A DNA stretch of 64,000 bases from Desmodus rotundus (GCF_022682495.2 NC_071393.1:116762239-116826238), one strand, 5' to 3'; numbered from the stretch's first letter, positions 12,106 through 22,829 are shown. Numbers and translations: made by a program. The notes: a model not told the origin generated them from the letters alone.

Positions 12106-13528
12106 TGCTCTAGATGAAGGACAAGAGTGATAACCTGGGAATTCTGACCTGGTTGGGAGGCAGCCTGGAGCAGTGGGCAGCAGGGGAAGCTCTCCCCTGT
12201 CCTCCCCAGGCACCAAGCACCTCAGTGTGGGGCTTTTGGGGAGCCCAGGGACATTTGCCTGCAAGCTCAGGAGATTCTTTTTTTCTCTTCTTTCTTCTCT
12301 CTGGGTTTCATCTTTACTAACTAGAGAGGGGACTATTAGGGAATGGAAGGCAACATCCTCTAGGAAAGTGAAACTGCCTCTCAGAGCAAAAGGCAGAGGG
12401 GTCTAAATTCAGCCAATGGCTCAGTGCAGCCACTGAACGCAAAAGTGAGAGTCTGCGGTGGGGTGGGGGTGAAGGGGTGCGGGTGGGCGCTGCTAAGACT
12501 TCTAGACCCTAAATCCCTTCTCGAAGGCCCCACTTTGCTTGGCATGCTCTGCGGTGGGCTGGGTTGCGGTTAACTCTAACAGGTTAAGGACCCGCTCAAA
12601 GCAGGTGATGAGAATAGATTTGGAGCCAGTTAAACCCAGGGCACTGGAATGGGTTGGTGCCTTTGTGTTCCCAGGAAGGTGAGAGAGATGAAACAGCCGG
12701 ATGGTGTCTATTTCTGCGGGGCCAGCAATGACCTTGACACTGAGGCCACACTGTCCCTTCCTAGCAAAACGGACTCGATGATGCCCTCTACATCCCTGCT
12801 TGGGGAGCTTTTGAAAAATACCTCTGCTCAAACCAATTAAATCAAAATATCTGAGTATTTCCTTTCTTCTGTGTGGCCTTGGGAGATTTTGCACCTCCTT
12901 CCAGGGACAGAAGGCTGACTTCTGAAATGACTCTCCTGCAGGAAAAGTACCTAGTTCTGTAGTCAGTGCCCCACCCCCACCCCCGGGGCACACACCGTGG
13001 ACACTCAGGTTTCTCCTCTGTTCCCACCCATTTCCTGAATGCCTTGGTCAGAGCATTCCTGCTCTTGGAAAACATGAAGTCTTGGAAATGAGCCGAGTCA
13101 GCAGGCATTGGGCCGAAATCCATACTGTCCTGGTACTTGGAACAGCAAACCAATAGGAGAACTGAAACTGAATGAGTATGAATAGAGCAGGGTTTTGGCA
13201 CACTAAAAGCACCATCTATTTTCAATTACCTTAAGAAGCCCATTTACCTACAACGGATCCTACTAATTTTAAACAACGCTGATTCTGTAGGCGCTGGGGT
13301 TATGCCAGTTATTGAAATGCTGAATAAGGGTTGGCAAACAGCGGCTACCCTAATTCTTGGGTTTCCCCCTGAGATCTCCCTTCCCCTCCCTCAAGGCCAT
13401 CTCTTCTCCCATCTCCCACCTCCCACCATACAGCAGGGTCCTGGAACTGCTCTGACTGGTGGGTGCCCAATCTATACAGGTTGTCAAGAATGTCAGTGTT
13501 GATTATCACTCACTTAAATCTATTCATT
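12106..13528. other. intergenic, nothing recognised
   Basis: A 163-codon minus-strand frame (12502-12993) and a 127-codon minus-strand frame (12842-13225) overlap each other and plus-strand frames. Neither translation matches a family I know, and neither has splice or promoter support. I see no repeat family here either. Confidence 0.4.
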
Positions 13529-13737
13529 GGGGCCATGGCTGGTGTGGCTCAGTGGATTGAGTGCCGGCCTGCAAACCAAATGGTCACTGGTTCGATTCCC
13601 AGTCAGGGCACATGCCTGGGTTGCAGGCCAGGTCCCCAGTAGGGGGCGCTTGAGAGGCAACCACACATTGATGTTTCTCTCCCTCTTTCTCCCTCCTATC
13701 CCTCCCTAAAAATAAATAAATAAAATATTTAAAAAAA
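13529..13737 (+). mobile_element. VES-type bat SINE
   Basis: It has a full-length head with GGTTCGATTCCCAGTCAGGG, the CATGCCTGGGTTGCAGGCC body with the CAGTAGGGGGCGCTTGAGAGG segment, a CT-rich tract and an (AAAT)n tail. The flanks share an imperfect AAATCTAYTC, a degraded target duplication. Confidence 0.92.
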
Positions 13738-13824
13738 AATCTACTCCCAGAAGCAGCTTGCCCTGAAGCACTCTGCTTGTCATATTTAATCAGAACAGTA
13801 GAAGGGTTGCTTTAATTTAACAAA

Positions 13825-14045
13825 AACTCTTATTGTGGCATTGTCCTACGAACTTTACAAACTTTAACTCTTTTCATCCTTATAACAACCCTGAAGATTA
13901 GTGATATTATGTTCTCCCGTTTTAGAGATGCAGGAATGGCAGCACAGAGGTGTCAAGTAACCTAGCCTCAAGGCCCCCAGCTAGTCAGTGAGGAACCGAG
14001 CTCCCCGGCCAGCCTGACTGCAGGGTGGTGCTCTCCACCACGGCA
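13825..14045 (-). mobile_element. MIR SINE
   Basis: Reverse-oriented MIR: CTTTACAAACTTTAACTC, ATCCTTATAACAACCCTGAAG, TTTTAGAGATGCAGGAATGG and a degenerate CCCCCAGCTAGTCAGTGAGG. A further reverse MIR-like piece, GGGGAAACAGAGGCACAGAG, follows at 14162-14240. Confidence 0.75.
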
Positions 14046-14327
14046 AATAGAACCGTGAAATATAAACTGGGGTTTTGTTTGATTTTGTTTTACTAAACTT
14101 AGATTCACAAAGTAGACTCTAAGCACTCCCCTCTACCATTCCCCTCCACCAAATTTGCACCTGGGGAAACAGAGGCACAGAGAGGTAGAGCCACCTTCCC
14201 AAGGTCATAAAGGTGGTGGGAGGCAGAGCTGGGAGCGGAACATTGCTTTGTGACTCCCTCCTGGTCTCAGCCAGCCCTCATCCAGCCCTGTGTCCCCTCA
14301 GGACTCAGTTCAAGAAGTGTGGTAGTT

Positions 14328-14535
14328 TTAAGAAATGCCCGCAAATTGTTTACTATTTCTCCCTAGAAGAGGTAGAGCCTTACTTTCCTCCCCTTGAATG
14401 TGGGTTGGACTTAGAGCCTCACTTCTAATGATAAGAATAAAGCAGCAGTGATGAGAGACTAGGTCATAAGAGGCCCTGTGAAGTTCTCTCTCTCCCTCTC
14501 CCCTCCATCTAGGGGAAGCCAGCTGTCATGTGTGG
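14328..14535 (+). mobile_element. old interspersed repeat, possibly ERVL-MaLR-like
   Basis: The segment with AGAAGAGGTAGAGCCTTACT and CTCCCCTTGAATGTGGGTTGG shares its layout with the longer copy at 16425-16875 (AAGAGGTGAAGTCCAGTACTC and TGAGTTTGGGCTGGCC). The two are therefore copies of one dispersed family. Assignment to an LTR family is from memory and tentative. Confidence 0.45.
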
Positions 14536-14539
14536 CCCT

Positions 14540-14710
14540 GAGAAAAGTTACTTCAACTCTCTGCACCTCAGTATTCCACATCCAAAAAGCTGGAGTGGAC
14601 TAGTACTTACCTCCTATGACTGTCATGAGAATTGAGTGGACTAATTCATATACTTGGCAACAGTAAGTGGTTCATTCATGCAATTGGCACATAGTAAGTG
14701 ATGTATACCA
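14540..14710 (+). mobile_element. MIR SINE
   Basis: Forward MIR 3' half: AAGTTACTTCAACTCTCTGC, ACCTCAGTATTCC, a degenerate CTTACCTCCTATGACTGTC and GGCACATAGTAAGTG. Confidence 0.65.
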
Positions 14711-15118
14711 AGGATGCTGGGAACAGCTGTGCACACTGTTCCCTGCTGAAGAGCCCCCACCTTAGCAGTCTACCAGGTGCTCACCAGTCCTTGCCCTTTG
14801 GCCTGGCATTGCCAGCCAAGAGATGGCACTGTTTTCTCATTTGTTCCAGGGCTACGTATAAGCCAACGACTCATACATGACCCCGGTACAACTTAGAAGT
14901 GTTTGTTGTCAGGATAAGGAAGTAAAGTGTTCTGCAAATGCACCCTTAGCCTTCTTTGTAGGTATTGGGCCGGTGCTACCTGCTTAGATGCTGGCTCTAT
15001 TACAACTGTCCTTGGTGGCTTTATGGAATTCTCCAGAATAACCTCAGTGTGATGCCTCAGGGCATCCCAAGCTTTGTGTGACCATTCGAATACTATAAAA
15101 TAATAATAGAAGTTAAAT
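14711..15118. other. intergenic, nothing recognised
   Basis: No gene or confident repeat was seen. A short GGATGCTGG...TACTATAAAATAATAATAG stretch leads into the SINE target site. Confidence 0.3.
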
Positions 15119-15130
15119 GTAAAAATATTG

Positions 15131-15360
15131 GCTCTGACTGGGTAGCTCAGTTGGCTAGAGCATTGTCCCCATATGCCAAGGTCGTGGGTTCGATCTCCAG
15201 TCAGGGCACATATAAGAAGCGACCAATGAATGCATGAATAAGTGCAACAACAAAGCAATGTCTATCTCTCTCTCTCTCTCCCTCCCTCCCCCTCTCCCTT
15301 CCCCCTCCCTACCCTCTTCGTCTCTCTATCTAAAAATAATAAAATAAAATAATGTTTAGT
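15131..15360 (+). mobile_element. second-type tRNA-derived bat SINE
   Basis: Head GGTAGCTCAGTTGGCTAGAGC with B-box-like GGTTCGATCTCC, then CAGTCAGGGCACATATAAGAA, ACCAATGAATGCATGAATAAG, a long CT tract and an AT-rich tail. A perfect 12-bp target duplication, gtaaaaatattg, lies at 15119-15130 and 15361-15372. It differs from the VES copies in the head and in lacking the CATGCCTGGG body, so it is a distinct SINE subfamily. Confidence 0.9.
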
Positions 15361-15372
15361 GTAAAAATATTG

Positions 15373-15849
15373 CAGTGTAAAAAGTTTAAAATCACTCATG
15401 GCAACATTGCCTGTAACACTGTGTATTCTTTGGGTACACGTCTCTGAGCACAGGGAAATGAACAGGGATGGGAAGGACCACGTTCTGCAAAATAGTTACC
15501 TGGGGGTTGGGGTGGGGGGAGGGGAGTGGGATCAGGAAAGGATGTACAGGGGCCTTTAGCTCTATCCATAATTTATTCACTAAGCTTAATGGGGCATATT
15601 ATCCCATCATTTATTATTCCTTAATCTTAAATATTGAAAAATAATTTTAATGATGCCATTGCAAGAGGCCATCTTTCTATGTCAGCTAATTTTTTATTTC
15701 TCTCATTATTAGTCTCTGTTAAATATTAAATAAGTATATTGATGTGAAACCACAGCATCAAGCAACTATTCATTCAACAAGTATTTGCTGTTGAGTGATA
15801 GGTTGTTCAAAGATAAAGAATTTCATGTGAACATTGTAACACTTACAAT
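15373..15849. other. intergenic, nothing recognised
   Basis: GT/GA-rich and AT-rich sequence without a recognised gene. A GGGGTTGGGGTGGGGGGAGGGG tract sits at about 15502-15525. Confidence 0.3.
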
Positions 15850-15965
15850 AACCTATTTGGTTATTTGACTACTTCCCCTTCTTTCTATGAGGGCAGGGCT
15901 TCTGTCTTATTCATCATTATGATTTCTGCTACATAATAGGGTTAATAAATGTTACATTGAACTTA
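15850..15965 (+). mobile_element. L2 3'-end fragment
   Basis: Contains the diagnostic end-of-L2 order: TTCTATGAGGGCAGGGCTTC, GTCTTATTCATCATTATGAT and a degenerate GGTTAATAAATGTTACATTGAA. Confidence 0.6.
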
Positions 15966-16195
15966 ATAAAACATAAATATGTCAGTTTTATCCTTACACA
16001 GCTTTCAATATTCTACAGGGAGAAAAGATACAGAACAATATAGGCCATGATAAGTACCAGAAGTTATGAGCAAAGTTCCATGGGAATTCCTTTATTTATT
16101 CATATATTTATTCACTGGACAACTATTTACTAGGCATGTACTAGGCACTGGGCATGTATGTGTAAACAAGAGAGGCGTAGTTTTCGGTTTCGATG
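15966..16195. other. intergenic, nothing recognised
   Basis: AT-rich sequence, with ATTTATTCACTGGACAACTATTTACTAGGCATG resembling a common mammalian repeat but not assigned. Confidence 0.25.
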
Positions 16196-16420
16196 TGGCT
16201 GCTTCTCACCATCTTCGTTACCACCTCACTGGTCTGTGCCACCACTGTCTGCAACTGGGATTATTGCAGTAATTCAACGCCATAATCCTAACTGGCCTCC
16301 CTACTTCCACTCTGCTACCCTCCAGGAAAAGCTCAACTGCATCCAGAGAGATCCTGTTAAAATACAAGGTACAGCTCCTCACTTCTCTGCTCTAAAACCT
16401 CCAATGGCTTCTCATTGGTG
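16196..16420 (+). mobile_element. L2 fragment (5' part of a split copy)
   Basis: Readable L2 segments: GGATTATTGCAGTAATTC, TAACTGGCCTCCCTACTTCC, AGAGAGATCCTGTTAAAATA and AAACCTCCAATGGCTTCTC. The 3' end of the same orientation resumes at about 16880, so another element appears to have been inserted between the halves. Confidence 0.65.
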
Positions 16421-16424
16421 GGAG

Positions 16425-16875
16425 ATTGCAGAAATGGCCACAATTCTTTAAATTCCTCCTATCAAGAGGTGAAGTCCAGTACTCAATCCACTGAGTTTGG
16501 GCTGGCCTTGTGGTTGTCTTTGCCCAGTAGAATGTGGCAGAGGGAACATCGTGCAAAGTCTGAGACTGGGCCTCGGGAGGCTTTGAATGCTCCTGCTCTT
16601 ACTTTCGAGGATTCCACATCAACAAGCCCAGGCAAAGCTGTCGGGGGATGAGACACCATGTGGAGCAGAGCCATCCCAGACAAGGACATTCTAGATGAGC
16701 CAACTGTCAGTCCACCTCCACTGTCTGAGGACACATGATGGAGTCCAGCTAAGGTCAGCCTCGCCCAACCAGGTCACCTGCAGACTCACAAGCTAGATAA
16801 ATAGTTGTTGTTTGGAGCCATTGAAGTTTGCTGTGGGTTGTTAGGCAGCACAAGCTAACCGATTCACTCTCTCAT
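16425..16875 (+). mobile_element. old interspersed repeat inserted in L2
   Basis: Contains GGCTGGCCTTGTGGTTG, CCCAGTAGAATGTGGCAG, CATGTGGAGCAGAGCCATCC, GTTTGGAGCCATTGAAGTTTG and GTTGTTAGGCAGCACAAGC, in the order of an abundant old mammalian repeat with an LTR-like end. The family name (ERVL-MaLR-like) is tentative. It separates two halves of an L2 copy. Confidence 0.5.
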
Positions 16876-16879
16876 TCTG

Positions 16880-16965
16880 AGAGAAAGTCAGTACTAACTG
16901 TATTCCCAGTACTTTAGAACATTGCCTGATACATGGTAAGTGCTCAATAAACATTTGCTGCATGA
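16880..16965 (+). mobile_element. L2 3' end (resumed)
   Basis: ACTGTATTCCCAGTACTTTAG, ACATTGCCTGATACATGG and TAAGTGCTCAATAAACATTTGCTG are the characteristic last segments of L2, in the same orientation as 16196-16420. Confidence 0.6.
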
Positions 16966-17418
16966 AATTTGCAAGCGGAGTTAACATTCTAATGAAAGAA
17001 ACAACCCCCCCCACACAAAGTAAATAAACTAGTAAAATAATTATAAAATTTGATGGGTACTATGAAGAAAGTAAAATGTGGCTCAGGTAGAGCATCACAG
17101 AGTGGAAGTGGGAGGTGTTTGCTTCTCCGACAGCCCTGACGGGTGGGTAGGAAAGGTTCTATTAACCTCCATTCATAGATGGAGCTAGTGGGGGCCATGG
17201 AGCCCAAGTGAGCTGCCCAAGGCCACAGATGGACGGAGTGGGCAAGCCAGATGTCAAACCATGGTTGGTTTGACTCCAAGCACAGTGCTCACGTCATTTT
17301 TTTTCTTTCTGTCCCTCCATTCTGGACTCTGACCTGGTGACTTCCATGAGTCATTAAGTTTCAGAGCCAATCTTGAGCTCTTGACAGAACCTCAACCCGA
17401 GAGGCACCTTTTCTCTAG
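16966..17418. other. intergenic with possible MIR remnant
   Basis: Around 17160-17290 a degraded reverse MIR-like sequence is suggested by CATTCATAGATGGAGCTAG and AGCTGCCCAAGGCCACAG. Nothing else was recognised. Confidence 0.3.
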
Positions 17419-17619
17419 CAGGGGTGTTCAACCTGTTGGCATCTCTGGGCCACACTGGAAGAAGGAGAGTTGTCTTGGACCACACATTCAATCCACAAAC
17501 ACTAATGAAACTGATGAACTAAAAAAAAGGTTTGAAGTAAATTTACAATTTTGTGTTGGGCCTCATCCATAGCCATGTGGGCCGCATGTGGCCCGCGGGC
17601 TGCGGGTTGGACTCCCCCG
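17419..17619 (+). mobile_element. non-autonomous hAT transposon, ~200 bp
   Basis: The left end CAGGGGTGTTCAACC and the reverse complement of the right end, CGGGGGAGTCCAACC, form an imperfect inverted repeat. The interior has GGGCCACACTGG and GGGCCGCATGTGGCCCGCGG. CTAG abuts both ends. No coding capacity. Confidence 0.7.
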
Positions 17620-18039
17620 CTAGGGAGCGCATCCTGCCAAGAGGCATGGGCGGTGAACACACTTTTAGAGCATCAGTTCCAGAGCCTGCCCCAGGGCTTC
17701 AGATCGGCCGCAGCCCCTTCTGTGTGACAGTTAGGAAAGGCCGTGCCTGGAGCCTTGTCATTCCCAACCCACCCCGGGGCTGGCTGGGCTCCAGGGTCAG
17801 TGAGGAAGGATAGGCAGCTGCTTTCAAACAAAATCCAGAAAGAAATCCCAGTCTTGTTGTTTTATTTTGGCTTAAAAATCAAGTCGGGTGACAATGGAAA
17901 CTCCTTCCTTGCTCACTCTCCTTTCTGCCCATGTTGACAGTAGACAGACTTGCTAATTCTGGCTGGGGTTTTTCCCTCCTGGCCTGTTTTTCTCTTTTAT
18001 CTTCATCAATTGAAGAGAGCTGTTCTGCCTTTTCAAACT
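17620..18039. other. BATF upstream region, nothing recognised
   Basis: Moderately GC-rich then AT-rich sequence with no repeat family or exon recognised. Confidence 0.35.
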
Positions 18040-18431
18040 GTCGGAAGGTATCTGGGGTTTTGTGTATTTTTTTTTCTTTCTTTCACATAATTCTGTGGGT
18101 CTTTTCCCAGATATGTATTTTATCTTAAATTAACTTCTAGCTCAAGTTTCCGCCCATGTGACTTCAGCATGAGTTACCAGAAACCACAAGAGAGAGAGCC
18201 GTGAGAGCCCCAGAGCAAACGACATGTCCCTGTGGGGAGCAGTGCCTCTGCACCCCAGAGTGAGGAGGACGCAGGGGTCAGAGGTGGCTGCAGAGCAGGC
18301 AGAGGAAGGACCTGTCGAGGGGCTGGGCTGTGGGGCTGCTGGCCTGGGAATCATCAGGAAAGGAGGCCAGCTGGTGACAAGAGAGCCCAGAGGCATCTGG
18401 GGCTGCGTGGAGAGCCCGGAAGACTGCAGCC
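18040..18431 (+). promoter_or_regulatory. BATF: BATF promoter-proximal region and 5' UTR
   Basis: This precedes the BATF start codon without a splice acceptor of note. In human the 5' UTR is roughly 240 nt, which would put transcription start near 18190-18200; this is inference. Just upstream are a CRE/AP-1-like TGACTTCA (18159-18166), an AP-1-like TGAGTTA (18170-18176, one mismatch) and a RUNX-type AACCACA (18182-18188). No good TATA box is placed at -30. The one upstream ATG (18224) is described separately. Confidence 0.5.
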
Positions 18432-18494
18432 ATGCCTCACAGCTCCGACAGCAGCGACTCCAGCTTCAGCCGCTCTCCCCCCCCAGGCAAACAG
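18224..18494 (+). other. candidate upstream ORF overlapping the BATF start
   Basis: An ATG at 18224 (G at -3, T at +4) is the only ATG between it and the BATF start at 18432. Its frame differs from BATF and stays open through the BATF ATG to the end of exon 1. After splicing to exon 2 it would stop at TGA 20803-20805, giving about 93 codons. The peptide has no recognisable domain. It matters only if transcription starts upstream of 18224. Confidence 0.4.
18432..18494 (+). CDS. BATF: BATF coding exon 1 (residues 1-21)
   Basis: BATF is a small AP-1-family bZIP factor that lacks a transactivation domain. It dimerises with JUN proteins in the nucleus and recruits IRF4 or IRF8 to composite AP-1/IRF sites; it is needed for Th17, Tfh and class-switched B-cell programmes. 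This exon encodes the Ser-rich N-terminus, MPHSSDSSDSSFSRSPPPGK then Gln, identical to human BATF as I remember it. The start ATG sits in GCAGCCATGC (C at -1 and -2, G at -3). The exon ends at CAG with a consensus donor GTAGAG at 18495. It joins exon 2 in phase 0 across a 2300-nt intron. Confidence 0.97.
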
Positions 18495-20794
18495 GTAGAG
18501 TCCTCCTTTCCTTCCCTTATCCCCTCTGATTCTCTTGGGGTAGGAGGGGACGAGAAGAGAGGCAGGCTTCCCCGTCTTGCCCAGGGAGCTGAGCAGCGGT
18601 GGAGTGGCTGGTGGCATGAGCAGCCTGTTAGACTTAGGATATGGTATTTGCAATCAAGCTGAGCATATTGGCAGAGACCCTCATCTTCCTGCCCATTCCG
18701 CCACAGCCCCTTTTCCTCCTTGTTCTCCAATGGTGCCCATCACCTTCGTCTCACTTGGATTCCTGCCCCAGGAAGCTTTCTAGGAAGCCAAGAGGAGAAT
18801 GAGCATCAAAGAACTCTAGTGTCTCAGGGGAAAGGCTCTGTGTTTCTCCAAGGCAGTAGAAAACCAAGAGGAGGAGACTTAGAGTGGGCTGCGGGCATCC
18901 ATAGCCCTAAGGCTGGAGATGTTTCATCCCAGGAGACAGCCATCAGAGCAAGTGGGAGAGGGGTCAGGGAAAGTCAAGGAGAAAAAGGTTAGAAGGAGGA
19001 GGGACCCAGGCAGCACAGAAGGGTCTGTCTTATCTACTGGGGCACTGTCCCTGTCACTAGCACAGCCAGCAGAGAGGGCTGCTCAAGCTGCGACCTGCAC
19101 CTCTTTCCCCTGTGGCTTCTAGATGGGAGGAAGGAAAGAAATCAGGAGGCGACTTTGGAGACTTAGAGACATTTACTAGTAGCTCAGCTTAGCTCAGCTC
19201 TGGGGGAACAAGAGAGATTGAGGTAGAGATTCTGGGAGCATTTGGGGTCTAGACTGTGACTTCCAAGTCAAAAGTTTTCAGCTTGGGGGTTGCCAAAAAA
19301 TGGGGCACCCTGCCTGCCTCACAGTTTCGCAGGTGTTCTCTTGACCACATTTCTGGACATCTCTCTCTAGAAGAGAGGCTCCCTTCTCTTCCAATATATC
19401 AGTGGATTACAATTTCTTCCATTCGTTCCTTAGCACAGATATCCAAGAGAGCTTTCAAAATGCTGCTGCCAAAATAAAAGTACATGGATATATAATATGC
19501 AATGGCATTGGGTCATAAATTACCTAACAGAAGGGACAGGTTGGGGGACATCCTAGTGGAGACCTCTAGAGGGCAAACAACTGGATCCTCTGTTCAAGAT
19601 GGTATCGGGCTGGCTCAGATTGCCTGGAAATCTGCGCTCTTCTTAGGAAGGAAATTACTCATGGCTTCCATGGTAACCTGGTCCCCATCCCCCTTAGAGG
19701 AAGAGCACTTCCTTCCTATCTAACCCAATGCCCTCCTGCTGCCACGGCTGGAAGTGTTGGGCAAACTCGTGAGACATATGTTTGGTGAGCACAGAGTCTT
19801 GCCTGGGAACTGTGCACCACTGGACTGCGGGGTCATGAGACCCGCGAGGATTTGCAGAAGGGTTTCACTTAGACCCCCCATTTATCCTGCAGCATCTGGG
19901 GGAAAGCTGGACCTAACCTCTCTGCCCAAGCAGAGGACCTTCCCATCTGGGAGATGTGCTTAGAGAACACCCAAGTTCCCCTTGACCTCCTAAGTACCCA
20001 TTCACTACCTGTCGTGGCCAGGTAATCTTCACCATTAAAGCCATTCTTGGCCTCTGTAGTAGGCATTACGCTCAGGGTCATGGGGAATGTCAAGACCCCT
20101 GAGCACAATGAAGGGAATGCAGGGAAAGAAGGGACAGATCTGGGATGGGGACCTCAGCCCAGGAATGCAGCAGAAGGTACGGGGGTACAAGCCAGTGGGG
20201 TTGGGGGCGGGGCTCGGAAAGGCATCAGACTTCGCATTGGAAGATGTAACTCCTGGATTACTGTGAGCTCTTGGGCAAACTCTTTGAGTCTCAGTGTCCT
20301 CGCATGTAAGATGGAAATAACAGTACCAACTTCACAGAATTGGGGCAATGACCAAGAGTACCTCTGAAAAAACACTCGTTCAGAAGCTGGCACCTAGTAG
20401 GTGCTAAAAAAAGTTAAAAAAAAATAGCAGGAAAGTTCTAAGCCAAAAAGTGAGAGAGTAAGGGTGGAGCAGCCCTGAGGAGGAGGAGAGGTGATAAAAC
20501 ACACTTCATCGCCTCAACCATTTTTTTCAAAGTTCAGCTCTAGTGAGGCCTCAAGGCCTTCGCCCTCTTCCTGTAACTGCTGACCAAAGAAGTTGTAGAG
20601 ACCTAGGCAGCGTAACAGAGTGTGGGGAAGAGTTCCCCTTTGGGTTCAGCCTTTTGGTAAATAGGGGGTGGATGGGCAAATGAAAAGATGAAGAAACGGA
20701 AGGATGGACACAGGGACACTTAGCAGCATGAGAACCTGCTTTAGCTCAGAAGAGAGGGACGGATGTGCCAATTGTCATCCTCTGTGCTTCCCAG
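18495..20794 (+). other. BATF: BATF intron 1
   Basis: A 2300-nt GT-AG intron (donor GTAGAG; acceptor TGCTTCCCAG). It is mostly unique-looking sequence with one MIR at 20225-20415. Open frames within it on both strands are unremarkable. No exon-like conserved coding is visible. Confidence 0.85.
20225..20415 (+). mobile_element. MIR SINE in BATF intron 1
   Basis: Forward MIR: GTGAGCTCTTGGGCAAACTC, TTGAGTCTCAGTGTCCTC, TAAGATGGAAATAACAGTACC and GGCACCTAGTAGGTGCTAA. Confidence 0.75.
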
Positions 20795-20899
20795 GACTCA
20801 TCTGACGATGTGAGAAAAGTTCAGAGGAGGGAGAAAAACCGCATTGCTGCCCAGAAGAGCCGACAGAGGCAGACACAGAAAGCTGACACCCTGCACTTG
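20795..20899 (+). CDS. BATF: BATF coding exon 2 (residues 22-56), basic region
   Basis: Thirty-five codons in phase 0, from Asp22 to Leu56, carry the DNA-binding basic region. The bZIP signature NRIAAQKSR spans residues 36-44. Ser43, known in the family as a phosphorylation site that blocks DNA binding, is present. Leu54 is the first leucine of the zipper and His55, one of the residues known to support IRF contact, is kept. Relative to the human protein as I recall it, position 29 is Lys in place of Arg (DDVRKVQ), a conservative change. Acceptor CTTCCCAG ends at 20794; donor GTGAGT starts at 20900. Confidence 0.98.
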
Positions 20900-22009
20900 G
20901 TGAGTGTTCAGGCCTTTTTTATCCTCTTGAGCCATAGGCTTTGCTCCCTACCCCCCCATGGACACTTGGACCACAAAGCTTGGATGCTTTGAGTCTGCCT
21001 GCGTGGAGCTGAGGATGTGGGGGGAGTGAGTTGAAGGGACAGGGCTGTGGGGTGAGGTGGGAGAGGAGGCTCTCCTTTGAGAGTAATGAGAAGATTCTGG
21101 CAGGGAATGAGCCAGAAGGCTGAAAGAGAAAGGAGCCCTTCTTCCTGACCCCTGAGGGGGGCTGAGGGGTACATGAGTGGAGCACAGGCAGCTCAGAGGC
21201 TGAACAGAAGGCAGAATCACCTGCTCAGCAATGGGGTAGCCAGAGAAAACTCCATCCCTCATGAGCCCAGAGAGCAGAAGGCAAGACTATCTCTGGGAGG
21301 AACTTAGAAGTTGTGAACAGCTTTGGGGGAGCCCAATATCCATCAGTGCTAGGGTCCCACATAGTCCCACCTCCTGGGAGGCCAGTTGGGCAGCCACCCC
21401 AGGCCCTGCATTTGGGGCAAGGAGATTCACAGGGTGCTGTACGTTACTCCTCTTTTCTGGATGTCATTAAGGTTTGACTTTGAAATTCCTCTCTTTAATG
21501 ATATCCCAAGGGTTCTGTGCACCGACCTGGGAGGGTCACCATCCTGGCTGAGTTGCCTCTGTAGTCTCAAGCGTTCTAGAGAAGGCCCCGACCCCTGGCC
21601 TGAGCCGGGGCCCTGGTCAGCGCTGAACTGCAGTTCCACCAGCAGTCCAAGGCCCTGGTCGATGTTTCCAAATTCTGGCTGTGTACTTCCTCAGTGATGT
21701 TCCCTCCTTGTCCCCCACACCTTATCGACTGACCTCTCCTCACTCTGCCTCTTAACTTGGTCCTTGTCCAGCCGACCCTTACTTCACTGGCTCCTTCTTC
21801 TCCATCCCCTCATCCCTTTCTCTGGCCACTCTGCCTTTCTGTCCTTCCTCCTGAGCGTTCCCAACCTCCATCAGCCCAGTAACTCATTTCAATGGTAAAA
21901 AGGGAAATTGGTGCCAAAAATGAATGTGCTTGTGTTTATTTGAAAGATCAGCATGGAAATCAGCCAGCGAGAATAGTTGTTTTCATCTTATGAAGAAAAA
22001 GTAAGGTGT

Positions 22010-22145
22010 CTGTGTGTGGTGTCAGGTGGGGGCCAGACTTTATTGGGGTGATCAGTTTGTGAGGTATATCAGTGTCTAATCGCTATGCTGCGTACCTGAA
22101 ATGAATATCATATTGTTTGCCAACTGCGATTGAAAAGTAAATTTA
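22010..22145 (+). mobile_element. 5'-truncated L1 3' end
   Basis: The sequence GGGTGATCAGTTTGTGAGG, TATATCAGTGTCTAATCGC, CTGCGTACCTGAAATG and CCAACTGCGATTGAAAAGTAA is a typical laurasiatherian L1 3' end. An imperfect target duplication flanks it: AAAAGTAAGGTGT at about 21997-22009 and AAAAGTAAGATGT at about 22147-22159. Confidence 0.8.
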
Positions 22146-22602
22146 AAAAAGTAAGATGTAGTTTTAGAAAGAAAGATGATTTGTTAAGCTTTGTAAGGAG
22201 GCAGACAGGAGGCTGCTGCAACGTCTCTGATTGGACGCTTGAGTTTTATTTGCAATGTATTCAGCAAACCTTCCATGGCATAATAACATAGTTTTAAGTT
22301 CATAAATGATTGTTGGATTGAACAACAACAAAAAAGATGAATGAACAGCAAGTCAGTTCTCCTCCTGGGTAACTGCGATCAGAATGTAAGTGTTAAATTG
22401 GTGGCGGTCCTGCTCCTTGTGTATTTTCCATGATTTCATTGTGGCTTAGAGTCTCGCAACACTCCAGTTTTCTGTCTGAAGCTTGAAAACCTATGATCAC
22501 TCGCTTTGTGTCTACCAGAGTCTGGTTCTAGTTCAGGTGTTCTTTAGAGCAAGCCAATGAACAAAGTAATGAAAATTAGACAGGATAAAACCTTCCTTTC
22601 TG

Positions 22603-22829
22603 CCCTGGCCGGTGTGGCTCAGTGGATTGAGTGCGGGCTGTGAACCAAAGGATCGCTGATTCAATTCCCAGTCAGGGCACGTGCCTGGGTTGTGGGCCAG
22701 GTCCCCAGCAGGGGCCACGTGAGAGGCAACCACGCATTGATGTTTCTCTCCCTCTCTGTCTCCCTCCCTTCCCCTCTCTCTAAAATAAATAAATAAATAA
22801 ATAAATAAAATCTTTTTAAAAAAAAAAAC
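22603..22829 (+). mobile_element. VES-type bat SINE in BATF intron 2
   Basis: Full-length VES copy with GGTGTGGCTCAGTGGATTGAG, GTGCCTGGGTTGTGGGCC, a CT tract, an (AAAT)n tail and a long A run. The target duplication ccttcctttctg is exact at 22591-22602 and 22830-22841. Confidence 0.93.

Noticed and set aside
15131..15210. tRNA gene suggested by a TAGCTCAGTTGGCTAGAGC and B-box-like sequence
   Set aside because: This is the tRNA-derived head of a SINE with tail and target duplications, not a functional tRNA gene.
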